From: an uncultured Bacillaceae bacterium
GTDB lineage: Bacteria; Bacillota; Bacilli; Bacillales; Cytobacillaceae
Length of the DNA: 64,000 nt
Assembly (NCBI GenBank): GCA_937995745.1
Contig: CALKIU010000160.1
Coordinates: forward strand, 21,051-85,050
Direction of reading: 5' to 3'
A program made the position numbers and the translations under genes. Position 1 is the stretch's first letter; every line of letters starts with the position of its first letter. Under the pieces are notes generated by a model. It saw only the letters and a list, made by a program, of their open reading frames with translations. It searched no databases and was not told the origin of the DNA. This document shows positions 25,893 through 35,161 of this stretch, piece by piece.

Positions 25893-25921
25893 TATACGGA
25901 TAAACGGGGCAAAAGGTTTCA
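25893..25921 (-). promoter_or_regulatory. Candidate sigma-W (ECF) promoter of ysdB
   Basis: On the minus strand, TGAAAC (25916-25921) and CGTATA (25893-25898) are separated by 17 bases. The sigma-W consensus is TGAAAC-N16/17-CGTA. It would start transcription about 80 bases before the ysdB ATG. Confidence 0.7.
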
Positions 25922-25987
25922 TTTTATAAAAGGAGCATTATTTTTTTGCGGCAACAGTCGAAACAAGAAAAAGGATTGGTGATTGCA

Positions 25988-26476
25988 ATGAACCTTCAAG
26001 AAATGTTTGCCATGCAAAAAGAATTGGATCGTCATATCGTAAAAAAACATCATTTGGAACATGAGGATTTGTTCGACCGGAAAATTCTTGCCCTTTTTGT
26101 GGAGATCGGGGAACTGGCCAATGAAACGCGCTGCTTTAAATATTGGAGTTTAAAGCCGTCTTCCCCGCAAGAGGTGGTTTTGGAAGAGTATGTGGACGGC
26201 ATTCATTTTCTTCTCTCTCTCGGCATTGAATGCGGAATGGAAGATGTGGAAGAAATAACTCCTGCTGGGGGAAACGTTTCGCTCAGCGAGCAGTTTGTAA
26301 AAGTTTATGAGGCTGTTTGCTCGTTCCGGTCGGCGAAAAACCGGTCCTCTTACATAAACATGCTTTCCGAGTACTTGCTTCTTGGAAAACTTCTCGGATT
26401 TTCCCCTGAAGCGGTAAAAGAAGCTTATATCATGAAAAACAAAGTTAATTTTGAAAGGCAGGAAAAGGGATATTAG
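25988..26476 (+). CDS. Dimeric all-alpha dUTP diphosphatase
   Basis: Hydrolyses dUTP to dUMP and keeps uracil out of DNA. 162 residues from the ATG at 25988. Metal-binding acidic motifs of the all-alpha NTP pyrophosphatase fold are visible: EIGELANE (ExxE) followed by EEYVDGIHFLLSLG (ExxD), with the RCFKYW segment between them. AAAAAGG lies upstream. The relatives are the chromosomal or phage-type dUTPases of Bacillus, unrelated to the trimeric beta enzyme. It sits between ysdB and ysdC, 68 bases before ysdC. Confidence 0.85.
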   Translation: MNLQEMFAMQKELDRHIVKKHHLEHEDLFDRKILALFVEIGELANETRCFKYWSLKPSSPQEVVLEEYVDGIHFLLSLGIECGMEDVEEITPAGGNVSLSEQFVKVYEAVCSFRSAKNRSSYINMLSEYLLLGKLLGFSPEAVKEAYIMKNKVNFERQEKGY

Positions 26477-26544
26477 GAGTTTTGTGTCTGTCCGCAGATT
26501 TCATTATAATAAATGGGAATGAGATAAATAAGGAGCTGAAAAGA

Positions 26545-27630
26545 ATGGCAAAAATGGATGAAACATTGACGATGTTGAAAGAATTGACCGACGCCAAGGG
26601 CATTCCCGGAAACGAACGCGAAGTGCGGGAAGTGATGAAAAAATACATATCCCCTTATGCAGATGAAATCACGACCGACGGATTGGGAAGTTTAATTGCC
26701 AAAAAGACCGGCAAGGCGGACGGGCCGAAAATTATGCTGGCCGGCCATCTCGATGAAATCGGCTTCATGGTCACCCGCATTGATGACAAAGGGTTTCTCC
26801 GCTTTCAAACTGTGGGCGGCTGGTGGTCACAGGTCATGCTTGCCCAGCGTGTGACCGTTGTGACAAGAAAGGGAGAAATTACCGGTGTGGTTGGTTCCAA
26901 ACCGCCCCATATTTTGACCCCTGAGCAGCGAAAAAAACCTGTTGATATAAAAGATATGTATATTGATATCGGCGCCTCAAGCAAAGCCGAAGCGGAAGAA
27001 TGGGGCGTCAGACCGGGAGACATGGTTGTACCTTATTTTGAGTTTACGGTCATGAACAATGAAAAAATGCTCCTGGCCAAAGCGTGGGATAACCGCATCG
27101 GCTGTGCCATCGTCATTGATGTGTTGAAAAAATTGCGGGAGACGGAACATCCCAATATTGTATATGGTGTCGGCACGGTTCAGGAAGAAGTGGGCCTGCG
27201 CGGCGCAAAAACGTCCGCCCAAATGATAAAACCGGATATTGGTTTCAGTCTTGATGTGGGAATTGCCGGCGACACACCGGGAGTATCCGAAAAAGAAGCG
27301 CTCGGCAAACTCGGCGCCGGTCCGCAAATTATCCTTTACGATGCATCGATGGTTTCCCATAAAGGCTTGCGTGACTTTGTCACCGATGTGGCTGATGAGT
27401 TAAATATCCCATATCAGTTTGATTCCATGGCAGGGGGCGGGACGGATGCCGGTTCCATCCATCTGAGCCATCATGGCGCGCCGACGCTGGCGGTGACAAT
27501 CGCAACCCGTTACATTCATTCCCATGCCGGCATTCTTCACCGCGATGATTATGAAAATACAGTGAAATTGCTCGTGGAAGTGATCAAACGTCTTGACCGG
27601 GAAACAGTGGAAAAAATCATTTATCAATAA
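26545..27630 (+). CDS. ysdC: M42 family aminopeptidase YsdC
   Basis: Cytoplasmic metallo-aminopeptidase of the M42 (glutamyl/tetrahedral aminopeptidase) family. 361 residues from the ATG at 26545 (AGGAG nine bases before), the same length as B. subtilis YsdC. Metal ligands are visible: AGHLDEIGFMV, the aspartate in KAWDNRIGC, the catalytic glutamates in TVQEEVGLRGA, the aspartate in FSLDVGIAGD and the final HSHAGILH. Substrate preference cannot be told. Ends at a bidirectional terminator shared with sspI. Confidence 0.93.
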   Translation: MAKMDETLTMLKELTDAKGIPGNEREVREVMKKYISPYADEITTDGLGSLIAKKTGKADGPKIMLAGHLDEIGFMVTRIDDKGFLRFQTVGGWWSQVMLAQRVTVVTRKGEITGVVGSKPPHILTPEQRKKPVDIKDMYIDIGASSKAEAEEWGVRPGDMVVPYFEFTVMNNEKMLLAKAWDNRIGCAIVIDVLKKLRETEHPNIVYGVGTVQEEVGLRGAKTSAQMIKPDIGFSLDVGIAGDTPGVSEKEALGKLGAGPQIILYDASMVSHKGLRDFVTDVADELNIPYQFDSMAGGGTDAGSIHLSHHGAPTLAVTIATRYIHSHAGILHRDDYENTVKLLVEVIKRLDRETVEKIIYQ

Positions 27631-27636
27631 AGAAAA

Positions 27637-27672
27637 AACAGGATGTCCTCACCGGCGGAGGCATCCTGTTTT
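27637..27672. terminator. Bidirectional terminator between ysdC and sspI
   Basis: AACAGGATG (27637-27645) pairs with CATCCTGTT (27662-27670), extended by CCTC/GAGG, with Ts on the plus strand and an A tract upstream that serves as Ts on the minus strand. Serves both convergent genes. Confidence 0.85.
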
Positions 27673-27697
27673 CAATAATCCCCATTTCACAAGCGTG

Positions 27698-27904
27698 TTA
27701 TTTTAAGCCGTTTTCCAAAGCTTGCAGCATTTCCTGCCTGTTTTGTTCGGATGAATGATTCCAGATGATTTCGAAAAGTACGCCAAGGCCCGGAAGCATT
27801 TTTTCTTCGCCTGTTCTGATGGCGTCGACGATTGTTTCCCGCAATTCCTCGCGGGAATTTCCGGAAATATTGTGGATAATGGCATTGCGCAAGTTTAAAT
27901 TCAT
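27698..27904 (-). CDS. sspI: Small acid-soluble spore protein SspI
   Basis: Minor small acid-soluble protein of the forespore. 68 residues from the ATG at 27904 with AAAGGAG upstream on the minus strand. The MNLNLRNAIIHNISG start and the ETIVDAI segment are typical. Direct sign that the organism sporulates. Longer upstream frames on this strand lack binding sites. Confidence 0.92.
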   Translation of the reverse strand: MNLNLRNAIIHNISGNSREELRETIVDAIRTGEEKMLPGLGVLFEIIWNHSSEQNRQEMLQALENGLK

Positions 27905-28094
27905 ATGGCCAACTCCTTTCTGAATGCTTCCTTTTATATGCTCCCATTTTTTCCGTTTATTATGTATCCGCGGAAAAATTTGCCCCTTCCTTGGCAATGT
28001 CCGGCCGGGTTTTTTGGGAACTGCTTTGTACGGGGGTATGAACTCTGGTAAGATCATGTAACAAAAATGCTGATAGCTAAAAGGAGAGACAGAC

Positions 28095-28844
28095 TTGAAG
28101 TACATCCACTCTTCGAAAAATCCGCGCGTAAAAAATTGGAAAAAACTTCATATGAGAAAAATGCGGGAAAAAACAGGAACGTTTTTAGTGGAAGGGTTTC
28201 ATCTTGTGGAAGAGGCTCTCAAAGCCGGGTATGTACTCGAACTGATCGTTGCGGAAAACGTTGATCTGCCTCCCGGCATGGATTACGGGGATATTCCCGT
28301 CACCGCGGTGTCGGAAGAAGCAGCCCGGACATTGGCGGATACCGAAACACCGCAAGGGATTTTTGCCGTTTGCCAAATACCCCGGGATCAAAAGTATCCG
28401 GATGGAAAAAAATATTTGCTCATTGATTCCGTGCAGGACCCCGGCAATTTGGGAACGCTCATCCGTACCGCCGACGCTTGCGGAGTGGACGCAATCGTTG
28501 CCGGAAGGGGATGCGTGGATATTTACAACGGCAAAGTTGTCCGTTCCGCCCAAGGAAGCCATTTTCATCTTCCTGTGGTCAGCGGCAATCTGTTTGAATG
28601 GGTGAAATTTTTGAAGGAAAAAGGAATTCCCGTATTTGGAACCGCCCTGGAAAATGGTGTTGAATTCCGGTCGGTCCCCCCGCAGGATGCTTTTGCGTTG
28701 ATCGTCGGCAATGAGGGAAGCGGCGTAAACAGAGACCTATTAAAAGAGACGGACAAAAATTTGTACATACCGATCATCGGAAAAAGCGAGTCGTTGAATG
28801 TGGCTGTGGCGGCGGGAATTTTGCTCTATTATTTAAGCACCTAA
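28095..28844 (+). CDS. ysgA: TrmH-family RNA 2'-O-methyltransferase YsgA
   Basis: SpoU/TrmH-type rRNA or tRNA ribose methyltransferase. 249 residues: an N-terminal substrate-binding domain (about 1-95) and the knotted SPOUT domain with motifs DSVQDPGNLGTLIRTADA, VGNEGSGVNRDL and the final IGKSESLNVAVAAGILLYY. Start is TTG with AAGGAGAGA upstream. It lies between sspI and pheST as B. subtilis ysgA does. The modified base is unknown. Confidence 0.9.
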   Translation: MKYIHSSKNPRVKNWKKLHMRKMREKTGTFLVEGFHLVEEALKAGYVLELIVAENVDLPPGMDYGDIPVTAVSEEAARTLADTETPQGIFAVCQIPRDQKYPDGKKYLLIDSVQDPGNLGTLIRTADACGVDAIVAGRGCVDIYNGKVVRSAQGSHFHLPVVSGNLFEWVKFLKEKGIPVFGTALENGVEFRSVPPQDAFALIVGNEGSGVNRDLLKETDKNLYIPIIGKSESLNVAVAAGILLYYLST

Positions 28845-28923
28845 ATTTTTCCTCTCTGGCCGCCGTCTGAATATGGCGGTTTTGGAGGTTTTCCCCGTAC
28901 GGGCTTTACTTTTTCAAAATTAA

Positions 28924-28953
28924 TTGTTAAAATCGAAACTAAAAGTTCATAAT
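28924..28953 (+). promoter_or_regulatory. Promoter of pheST
   Basis: TTGTTA (28924-28929), an 18-base spacer and CATAAT (28948-28953), just before the T-box leader. Confidence 0.55.
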
Positions 28954-28959
28954 GAAAAA

Positions 28960-29228
28960 AACGATGACGGAGAAGAGTAGCTTACCGGAACTATCCAGGG
29001 AGAAAATGCCGCAGACTGGAAGCATTTTCTAGGGAAGGTAAGTGAAGTTCACCTCCCGAGTTGGCATCGGGACCATTTCCTTTCGGGAAATGTAAAGATG
29101 CCCCGGCTTAAAACCGTTATGGCAATGAAGAGAACACAGCTGTGTCCTTCTTAAGAGGGCATGTCTGTGTTAAAAAGGGTGGTACCGCGAAGCCAATCTC
29201 GCCCCTTTATTTGGGGGCGGGATTTTTT
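28960..29228 (+). ncRNA. T-box leader (phenylalanine) of pheST
   Basis: The canonical AGGGTGGTACCGCG lies at 29176-29189, followed by the terminator (29195-29221, an eleven-pair stem) and six Ts. In stem I, CTTACC pairs with GGTAAG. The specifier triplet TTC at 29048-29050, followed by A, is a Phe codon and fits the downstream genes. Confidence 0.93.
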
Positions 29229-29322
29229 ATTTTGCCGGTTTTTGAGTTGATGGGCATGATTAATCGCGCGGTGCATTTTGTTTGAATTTTGGAAATTCAG
29301 ATACATAAGGAGGATTTTAATC

Positions 29323-30360
29323 ATGGAGGAAAGATTAAAAGAGCTTAGACAAGAGGCTCTGCTGTCCATTGAACGGGCCGCAGATTTGAAAGAGCTGAAT
29401 GATATCCGCGTTTCTTATCTGGGAAAAAAAGGACAAATCACATCGGTGCTGAAAGGAATGGGCAAGCTTTCTCCGGAGGAACGGCCGAAAATCGGCGCTC
29501 TCGCCAATGATGTGCGGGATGCTATTTCCCGGGCAATAGAGAGCAGGAAAACGGTATTGGAGGAAGAGGCGCTGCAAAGAAAATTGGCGGAGGAAACGGT
29601 GGATGTCACTCTACCGGGCCGGCCCGTCAAAGTCGGAAACCGCCATCCGCTGACCCGGATTATTGAAGAAATTGAAGACCTGTTTGTCGGCATGGGTTAT
29701 ACGGTGGCGGAAGGACCGGAAGTGGAAACGGACTATTACAACTTTGAAGCGCTGAATTTGCCGAAAGGACATCCGGCGAGAGATATGCAGGATTCATTTT
29801 ACATCACGGAAGACATTTTGCTCAGGACCCACACTTCCCCGATGCAGGCAAGAGTCATGGAAAAGAATAAAGGCAAGGGTCCCGTTAAAATCATTGTGCC
29901 GGGTAAAGTTTACAGGCGGGACAATGACGATGCCACCCATTCCCATCAATTTACCCAGATTGAAGGTCTCGTAGTCGATGAAAATATTCGGTTGAGCGAT
30001 TTAAAAGGTACTTTGGAAGTGTTTGCCAAGAAAATTTTCGGCGAAGACAGGAAAATCCGTCTCCGTCCCAGCTTTTTCCCGTTTACGGAGCCGTCTGTGG
30101 AGATGGATATTTCGTGCAAAATTTGCGACAGCAAAGGATGCAGCGTCTGCAAAGGAACCGGTTGGATTGAAATTCTCGGTGCGGGCATGGTTCATCCGAA
30201 TGTTCTTGAAATGTCCGGTTACGATTCGAAAAAATATACAGGGTTTGCCTTCGGAATGGGCCCCGAGCGGATTGCCATGCTGAAATACGGTATTGATGAC
30301 ATCAGGCATTTCTACACGAATGATATCCGGTTCTTGAGACAGTTCTCCATTCTTGAGTAG
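29323..30360 (+). CDS. pheS: Phenylalanyl-tRNA synthetase alpha subunit
   Basis: Catalytic subunit of the alpha2-beta2 enzyme. From the ATG at 29323 (AAGGAGG at 29308-29314) the protein has 345 residues; an upstream in-frame TTG has no site. An N-terminal coiled coil (about 1-85) precedes the class II core with HPLTRIIEEIEDLFVGMGY, THTSPMQARVM, FPFTEPSVEMDI (motif 2) and the GFAFGMGPERIAML motif 3. Controlled by the T-box and followed by pheT 35 bases later. Confidence 0.96.
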   Translation: MEERLKELRQEALLSIERAADLKELNDIRVSYLGKKGQITSVLKGMGKLSPEERPKIGALANDVRDAISRAIESRKTVLEEEALQRKLAEETVDVTLPGRPVKVGNRHPLTRIIEEIEDLFVGMGYTVAEGPEVETDYYNFEALNLPKGHPARDMQDSFYITEDILLRTHTSPMQARVMEKNKGKGPVKIIVPGKVYRRDNDDATHSHQFTQIEGLVVDENIRLSDLKGTLEVFAKKIFGEDRKIRLRPSFFPFTEPSVEMDISCKICDSKGCSVCKGTGWIEILGAGMVHPNVLEMSGYDSKKYTGFAFGMGPERIAMLKYGIDDIRHFYTNDIRFLRQFSILE

Positions 30361-30395
30361 ACTCTTGAAAAATTTGAATTGGGGAGGAAAGGTTC

Positions 30396-32813
30396 ATGCT
30401 GGTTTCATATAAATGGTTGCAAGAATACGTCGATTTGACAGGAGTTTCTCCCGATGAGCTCGCGGAAATGATTACAAGAAGCGGGATAGAAGTAGATGGC
30501 GTTACTGTTTTGAACGAAGGAATGAAGGGCCTTGTCGTCGGCCATGTGCTGGAGTGCGAAAGACATCCGAACGCCGACAAACTGAGCAAGTGCCTTGTGG
30601 ATATCGGTGAAGAAGAACCCGTGCAAATCATTTGCGGCGCCCCGAACGTGGCCAAAGGTCAAAAAGTCATTGTCGCCAAGGTGGGGGCCGTTCTTCCCGG
30701 TAATTTTAAAATTAAAAAAGCAAAGCTGCGCGGGGAAGAATCGCGGGGAATGATTTGTTCCCTCCAGGAACTTGGCGTTGAAAGCAAACTGGTGCCAAAA
30801 GAATTTGCGGACGGAATTTTTGTTTTCCCGGAGGAAGATGTACAGGTCGGCGAAGACGCCTTGGAAAAAATCAACCGCGATGATTCGGTTCTCGGGTTGG
30901 ATTTAACACCGAACCGGGCCGATTGTATGAGCATGATCGGTGTCGCTTATGAAGTAGCCGCCATTTTGGACAGGGATGTGAAATTGCCGGAGCCGAAGGT
31001 GAAAGAATCGCAGGAAAAAGCTTCCGATTATATCAGTGTGAGAATCGAGGCTCCGGAAGACAATCCGCTGTATGTGGCCAAAGTGATTAAAAATGTTAAA
31101 ATCGGTCCGTCTCCCTTGTGGCTGCAGGGCCGTCTGATGGCAGCGGGCATCCGTCCCCATAATAACGTCGTCGATATTACGAACTATGTTCTGTTGGAAT
31201 ACGGCCAACCGCTTCATGCTTTTGACTATGATCGCTTCGGTTCTAAAGAAGTCGTTATCCGCCGGGCGAAAAAAGGCGAGAAATTGACCACGCTTGACGG
31301 GGTAACAAGGGATTTGACAGAAGAACATCTTGTCATCACGAACGGCAAGGAGCCTGTGGCATTGGCCGGGGTCATGGGAGGCGCCGATTCGGAAGTAAAA
31401 TCCGATACAACGACGATTCTTTTGGAATCAGCCTATTTTAACGGTCAAACGGTCCGCAAAGCCTCCAAAGATCATGGTCTGCGCAGCGAAGCGAGCAGCC
31501 GTTTTGAAAAAGGGGTGGACCCGGCCCGGGTGCGGGAAGCTGCGGAGCGGGCAGCGGAACTCCTCGTGAAATACGCAGGAGGAGAGGTGTTGGAAGGCTC
31601 GGTGGAGGCTGACTATTTGCAAATGGAACCGGCGGTTGTTTCCGTTTCTCTTGAAAAAATCAACCGGGTAATCGGTGCGGAAATCACCATGAAAGAAGTT
31701 GAAGACATTTTCAAACGACTCCGTTTTGAAACGGTAACGGAAAATGATGTGATCACGGTCACCGTACCGACGCGACGCGGCGATATCTCTATCGAAGAGG
31801 ATTTGATTGAAGAAGTGGCAAGGCTCTACGGATATGACAACGTTCCGTCCACTCTGCCGGTCGGCGCTTCGACACCGGGGCTTTTGACCGATTATCAACG
31901 GAAACGCCGCGCGGTGAGAAGATTTTTGGAAGGGGCAGGATTGTTCCAAACGATTACGTATTCTTTAACGAGCCCGGCGAAAGCAGGGAAGTTTGCGATC
32001 GAGGCCCGCGAACCGGTAAAATTGGCGATGCCGATGAGCGAAGACAGAAGTGTGTTGCGAATGAGCCTTATTCCTCACCTTCTGGAAGTGGTTAAGTACA
32101 ATCTTGCCCGGCAAAATGACAATGTTGCCTTTTATGAAATAGGGGCCGTGTTTTTGTCAAAAGGGTATAATGTGCAGCCCGAAGAAAGAGAACATCTGGC
32201 CGGCGCCATGACAGGCCTGGTTGAGGAAAATCTTTGGCAAGGAGAGAAAAAGGCAGTCGATTTCTTCGTTTTAAAAGGAATTCTGCAAGGGATGTTTGCC
32301 CTTCTCGGTCTTGACAAGCGGGTGGAATACCGCCAGGCCGTGCTGGAAGGAATGCATCCGGGCAGAACGGCGGAAATTTATTTGTCCGGAGAAAAGATTG
32401 GTTTTATCGGCCAAGTTCATCCGGCTGTCCAAAAAGAGTATGATTTAAAAGAGACTTATGTCTTTGAATTGCAGCTGGAACCGGTATTAAATGCGAAGAC
32501 GGAGCCGCTGCAATATACGGCTGTTCCCCGTTATCCTTCCATTACAAGGGATATCGCCCTTGTTGTGAACAAGGAGACGGCTGCGGGTGCGCTGGAGAAA
32601 ATCATCATTGAAGCGGGCAGCCCCCTTCTGAAAGAGGTTCGCGTCTTCGACTTGTATGAAGGGGAAAATTTGGCTCCCGGCAAGAAGTCCATTGCCTTCT
32701 CCCTGAAATACTATGATCCGGAAAGAACGTTAACCGATGAAGAGGTAGAAAAAGTCCACGACAAGGTGTTGCAGGAAGTCAGGGAAAAAGCCGGGGCCGT
32801 TTTGAGGGAATAG
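30396..32813 (+). CDS. pheT: Phenylalanyl-tRNA synthetase beta subunit
   Basis: Editing and tRNA-binding subunit. 805 residues, matching B. subtilis (804). Domains in order: EMAP-like tRNA-binding domain (about 40-150, VVGHVLECERHPNADKLSKC), B3/B4 editing domain (about 210-385), B5 domain (about 405-480), a degenerate synthetase core, and the C-terminal ferredoxin-fold anticodon-binding domain (about 710-805, PRYPSITRDIALVV). ATG with GGGGAGG upstream. A terminator follows. Confidence 0.96.
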   Translation: MLVSYKWLQEYVDLTGVSPDELAEMITRSGIEVDGVTVLNEGMKGLVVGHVLECERHPNADKLSKCLVDIGEEEPVQIICGAPNVAKGQKVIVAKVGAVLPGNFKIKKAKLRGEESRGMICSLQELGVESKLVPKEFADGIFVFPEEDVQVGEDALEKINRDDSVLGLDLTPNRADCMSMIGVAYEVAAILDRDVKLPEPKVKESQEKASDYISVRIEAPEDNPLYVAKVIKNVKIGPSPLWLQGRLMAAGIRPHNNVVDITNYVLLEYGQPLHAFDYDRFGSKEVVIRRAKKGEKLTTLDGVTRDLTEEHLVITNGKEPVALAGVMGGADSEVKSDTTTILLESAYFNGQTVRKASKDHGLRSEASSRFEKGVDPARVREAAERAAELLVKYAGGEVLEGSVEADYLQMEPAVVSVSLEKINRVIGAEITMKEVEDIFKRLRFETVTENDVITVTVPTRRGDISIEEDLIEEVARLYGYDNVPSTLPVGASTPGLLTDYQRKRRAVRRFLEGAGLFQTITYSLTSPAKAGKFAIEAREPVKLAMPMSEDRSVLRMSLIPHLLEVVKYNLARQNDNVAFYEIGAVFLSKGYNVQPEEREHLAGAMTGLVEENLWQGEKKAVDFFVLKGILQGMFALLGLDKRVEYRQAVLEGMHPGRTAEIYLSGEKIGFIGQVHPAVQKEYDLKETYVFELQLEPVLNAKTEPLQYTAVPRYPSITRDIALVVNKETAAGALEKIIIEAGSPLLKEVRVFDLYEGENLAPGKKSIAFSLKYYDPERTLTDEEVEKVHDKVLQEVREKAGAVLRE

Positions 32814-32853
32814 AAAAACATTTTTTAAAAGGAACCGGAACAAGCAAAAAAAT

Positions 32854-32892
32854 AAAGCAAGCGGAAAAACGCCTTCCTTCCGCTTGCTTTTC
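32854..32892 (+). terminator. Terminator after pheT
   Basis: AAGCAAGCGGAA (32855-32866) pairs perfectly with TTCCGCTTGCTT (32878-32889), followed by Ts. An upstream A tract could let it also work for rnhC on the minus strand. Confidence 0.85.
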
Positions 32893-33070
32893 TGTTTTGA
32901 AAAAAGCTTTGAAAACGGGCCGGGGAATTTCCTTCGTTTTTGAAAGATTGATCGGCATCTCCGGTTTCGGACTTCTGCAAAGGATCCGTGTCCGGATAAT
33001 GGCCCGCTGATGCGTCCCGGGATGCATTTTTTTAAAAGTTGGGATTTTGGCACGCTGTTCAGGCGGATTT

Positions 33071-34015
33071 TTAAGAAGAGTGTTTTTTCATGCTTTTTGC
33101 CAAGTTCCAAGCTTTTTTTGTGTTGGCAAAATGCAATTTCGCCACTTTCCGCAAAAATCCTGCTCCTTTATCAAGCATCAGTTTGGCCGCGGTTTTGTCC
33201 ACTTCTTCCCCCGCTCCTTTTGGCAGAGGGAGTCCGGCCAATTTGGATAATTGTTCAAAATGAAGGAGAAAAGCATATCGTGCCAAAATGGAGGCCGCCG
33301 CTACGGCGGGATGGATTCCTTCCGCCTGAGTGCTGAAATAGACATTTTCCCTGTGAATTTCTTTTTGCCCTTCAAGATGGCCAAAATAGATCCGTTCTTC
33401 CGCAAACTGGTCTATTAAAATGGCATCGGGCTTTTCGGGCGCTATTTTTTCCAGAACATGTCCGATCGCATGGTTGTGCAGGATGGCTTTCATCCGGCCC
33501 TGCGACATTCCCGATTCTTGCAAATCGTTATATTTTTCATTTTTCAGGACGAGCAGGCTGTGGGGAAGCCAATCTTTGATTTCCCCGGCAATAGCGGCGA
33601 TTTTTTTGTCGCTCAGATGTTTCGAATCTCTAACCCCCAATTCTTCCAATTTTCTGATATTCTCTTTTTTCACATAAGCGGCGGCAACAACGATCGGCCC
33701 GAAATAGTCGCCGGTACCGACCTCATCAGACCCGATGACGGACAAGAAACCGATATTGGCGGGCAAGTCATTTCTTTTTGCTGTTTTGGCTGCCGGTTCC
33801 AAGATTTTTCCAGTAGTTTTCCAACGTTCGGCTTCCTCCGCCGCTCCTTTCCCTTGAAAGAGGATTTTCCCCGATTTGTAAGCGGTAATCCGGCAATTTT
33901 CCGTTTTAGCCGCAAAAATTGCTCCAGGCGGCGTTTGTTCCGCCAAAAAGGCCTGATAGTACTCTTTTATTCTTTGCATCTGCGGCTGATCAATGGTTAA
34001 CACAACTTGGCTCAA
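33071..34015 (-). CDS. rnhC: Ribonuclease HIII
   Basis: Degrades RNA in RNA-DNA hybrids such as primers and R-loops. 314 residues: an N-terminal TBP-like substrate-binding domain (about 1-85) and the type 2 RNase H fold with GSDEVGTGDYFGP carrying the first acidic residues, VRDSKHLSDKK, and ILIDQF. TTG start at 34015 with AAAGGAGAT upstream on the minus strand. It is flanked by pheT (convergent) and zapA (divergent), as in B. subtilis. Confidence 0.94.
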   Translation of the reverse strand: MSQVVLTIDQPQMQRIKEYYQAFLAEQTPPGAIFAAKTENCRITAYKSGKILFQGKGAAEEAERWKTTGKILEPAAKTAKRNDLPANIGFLSVIGSDEVGTGDYFGPIVVAAAYVKKENIRKLEELGVRDSKHLSDKKIAAIAGEIKDWLPHSLLVLKNEKYNDLQESGMSQGRMKAILHNHAIGHVLEKIAPEKPDAILIDQFAEERIYFGHLEGQKEIHRENVYFSTQAEGIHPAVAAASILARYAFLLHFEQLSKLAGLPLPKGAGEEVDKTAAKLMLDKGAGFLRKVAKLHFANTKKAWNLAKSMKKHSS

Positions 34016-34145
34016 TGCTTCTATCTCCTTTCTGGCTATGGACGTATGGCTGAAAAGCCTGCTTGTCCTGACTTTCTCTTTCCAAGAAAAATAAGTTCAT
34101 GATATGATAATGTTTAGGATTTATACTTGAATGGGGGCCATTGCA

Positions 34146-34412
34146 TTGTCAGATATAAAAAAAAATCGAACAACGGTTGAAATTTACGGTAGACAATATG
34201 TTATTGTCGGGTCGGAAAGCCCCACTCAAATCAAGCTTGTAGCCGCAATGGTTGATGAAAAAATGCGTGAAATCAGCGCTAATAACCCATTTCTTGACGT
34301 CAGCAAGGTGGCTGTTCTGACGGCTGTCAATGCAGTGAACGATTACTTGAAATTAAAAGAGCGGCTGGAACGGTTGGAAAAAGAGTTGAATGAACTTAAA
34401 GAAAAGGACTGA
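34146..34412 (+). CDS. zapA: Cell division protein ZapA
   Basis: Stabilises FtsZ bundles at the division site. 88 residues from the TTG at 34146. Alignment from memory with the B. subtilis N-terminus (short Ser-Asp-Lys-rich lead, then TTVEIYG) favours this start; an ATG at 34131 adds five residues. The globular head (about 1-55) ends in VLTAVNAVNDYLKLKERLE, followed by a charged coiled coil. The binding site is weak (GGGGG at 34133-34137). The CvpA-family gene follows eight bases later. Confidence 0.87.
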   Translation: MSDIKKNRTTVEIYGRQYVIVGSESPTQIKLVAAMVDEKMREISANNPFLDVSKVAVLTAVNAVNDYLKLKERLERLEKELNELKEKD

Positions 34413-34420
34413 AACGATTC

Positions 34421-34954
34421 ATGTTGAGTCTGGCAATCATTATTATATTGATATTCGGATTTTTGGTCGGATTGAAGCGGGGCTTCATCCTTCAAGTCAT
34501 ACATTTGACCGGTTCCATCATCGCATTTCTCGTCGCGTATATAAAATATGACGATCTGGCGCCCAAACTGACTTTATGGATTCCGTACCCAAGCTTCACC
34601 ACGGTGTCGGAGCTTGATTTTGTTTTTGGCAACGGAGATTTGGAAACAGCCTATTACCGGGCCATTTCTTTTGTCGTGCTCTTTTTCGGGATGAAGCTGA
34701 TCTTGCAAATTCTTGGAAGCATGTTGGATTTTGTTGCCAGCCTCCCCGTTTTAAAAACAATTAACAAATGGGCTGGCGCCTTGTTTGGCTTTATTGAAAT
34801 TTATTTGCTCGTATTTATTGTTTTATACGTGGCCGCCCTTTTGCCGATCGAATCTGTGCAACGTTCCATACAGAATTCGGCAATGGCGGGGTTTATCATC
34901 GATCACACGCCTGTTCTTTCCGCTCTCATAAGAGATATTTGGATCGGCCGTTAG
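34421..34954 (+). CDS. yshB: CvpA family membrane protein YshB
   Basis: Four-helix membrane protein related to colicin V production protein CvpA; role in bacilli unknown. 177 residues starting SLAIIIILIFGFLVGLKRGF, with further helices near 27-45, 78-105 and 125-145. ATG with AAAGGA upstream. It is in the zapA-yshB-polX order of B. subtilis and ends at a terminator. Confidence 0.85.
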   Translation: MLSLAIIIILIFGFLVGLKRGFILQVIHLTGSIIAFLVAYIKYDDLAPKLTLWIPYPSFTTVSELDFVFGNGDLETAYYRAISFVVLFFGMKLILQILGSMLDFVASLPVLKTINKWAGALFGFIEIYLLVFIVLYVAALLPIESVQRSIQNSAMAGFIIDHTPVLSALIRDIWIGR

Positions 34955-34962
34955 CTGTTTTA

Positions 34963-34993
34963 AGAGCTTCTCTTTGGATGAGAAGCTTTTATT
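34963..34993 (+). terminator. Terminator after yshB
   Basis: AGCTTCTC (34965-34972) pairs with GAGAAGCT (34980-34987), with a TTTGGAT loop and Ts after it. Confidence 0.75.
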
Positions 34994-35161
34994 CTTTGTG
35001 CTTGAACGGTGCCGGCCGATGCCGGCGCGGGCAAGCGGGTATTTCTTCACGATGATGCCGGATTCCTCTGAACGGCCGGGTGCAAAAATTCAGGAAAATG
35101 GCTGCAGTTTTTTCCCGAATATTGCACATAATCATTAAGATGAAAGTGAAGGTGTATTTAT

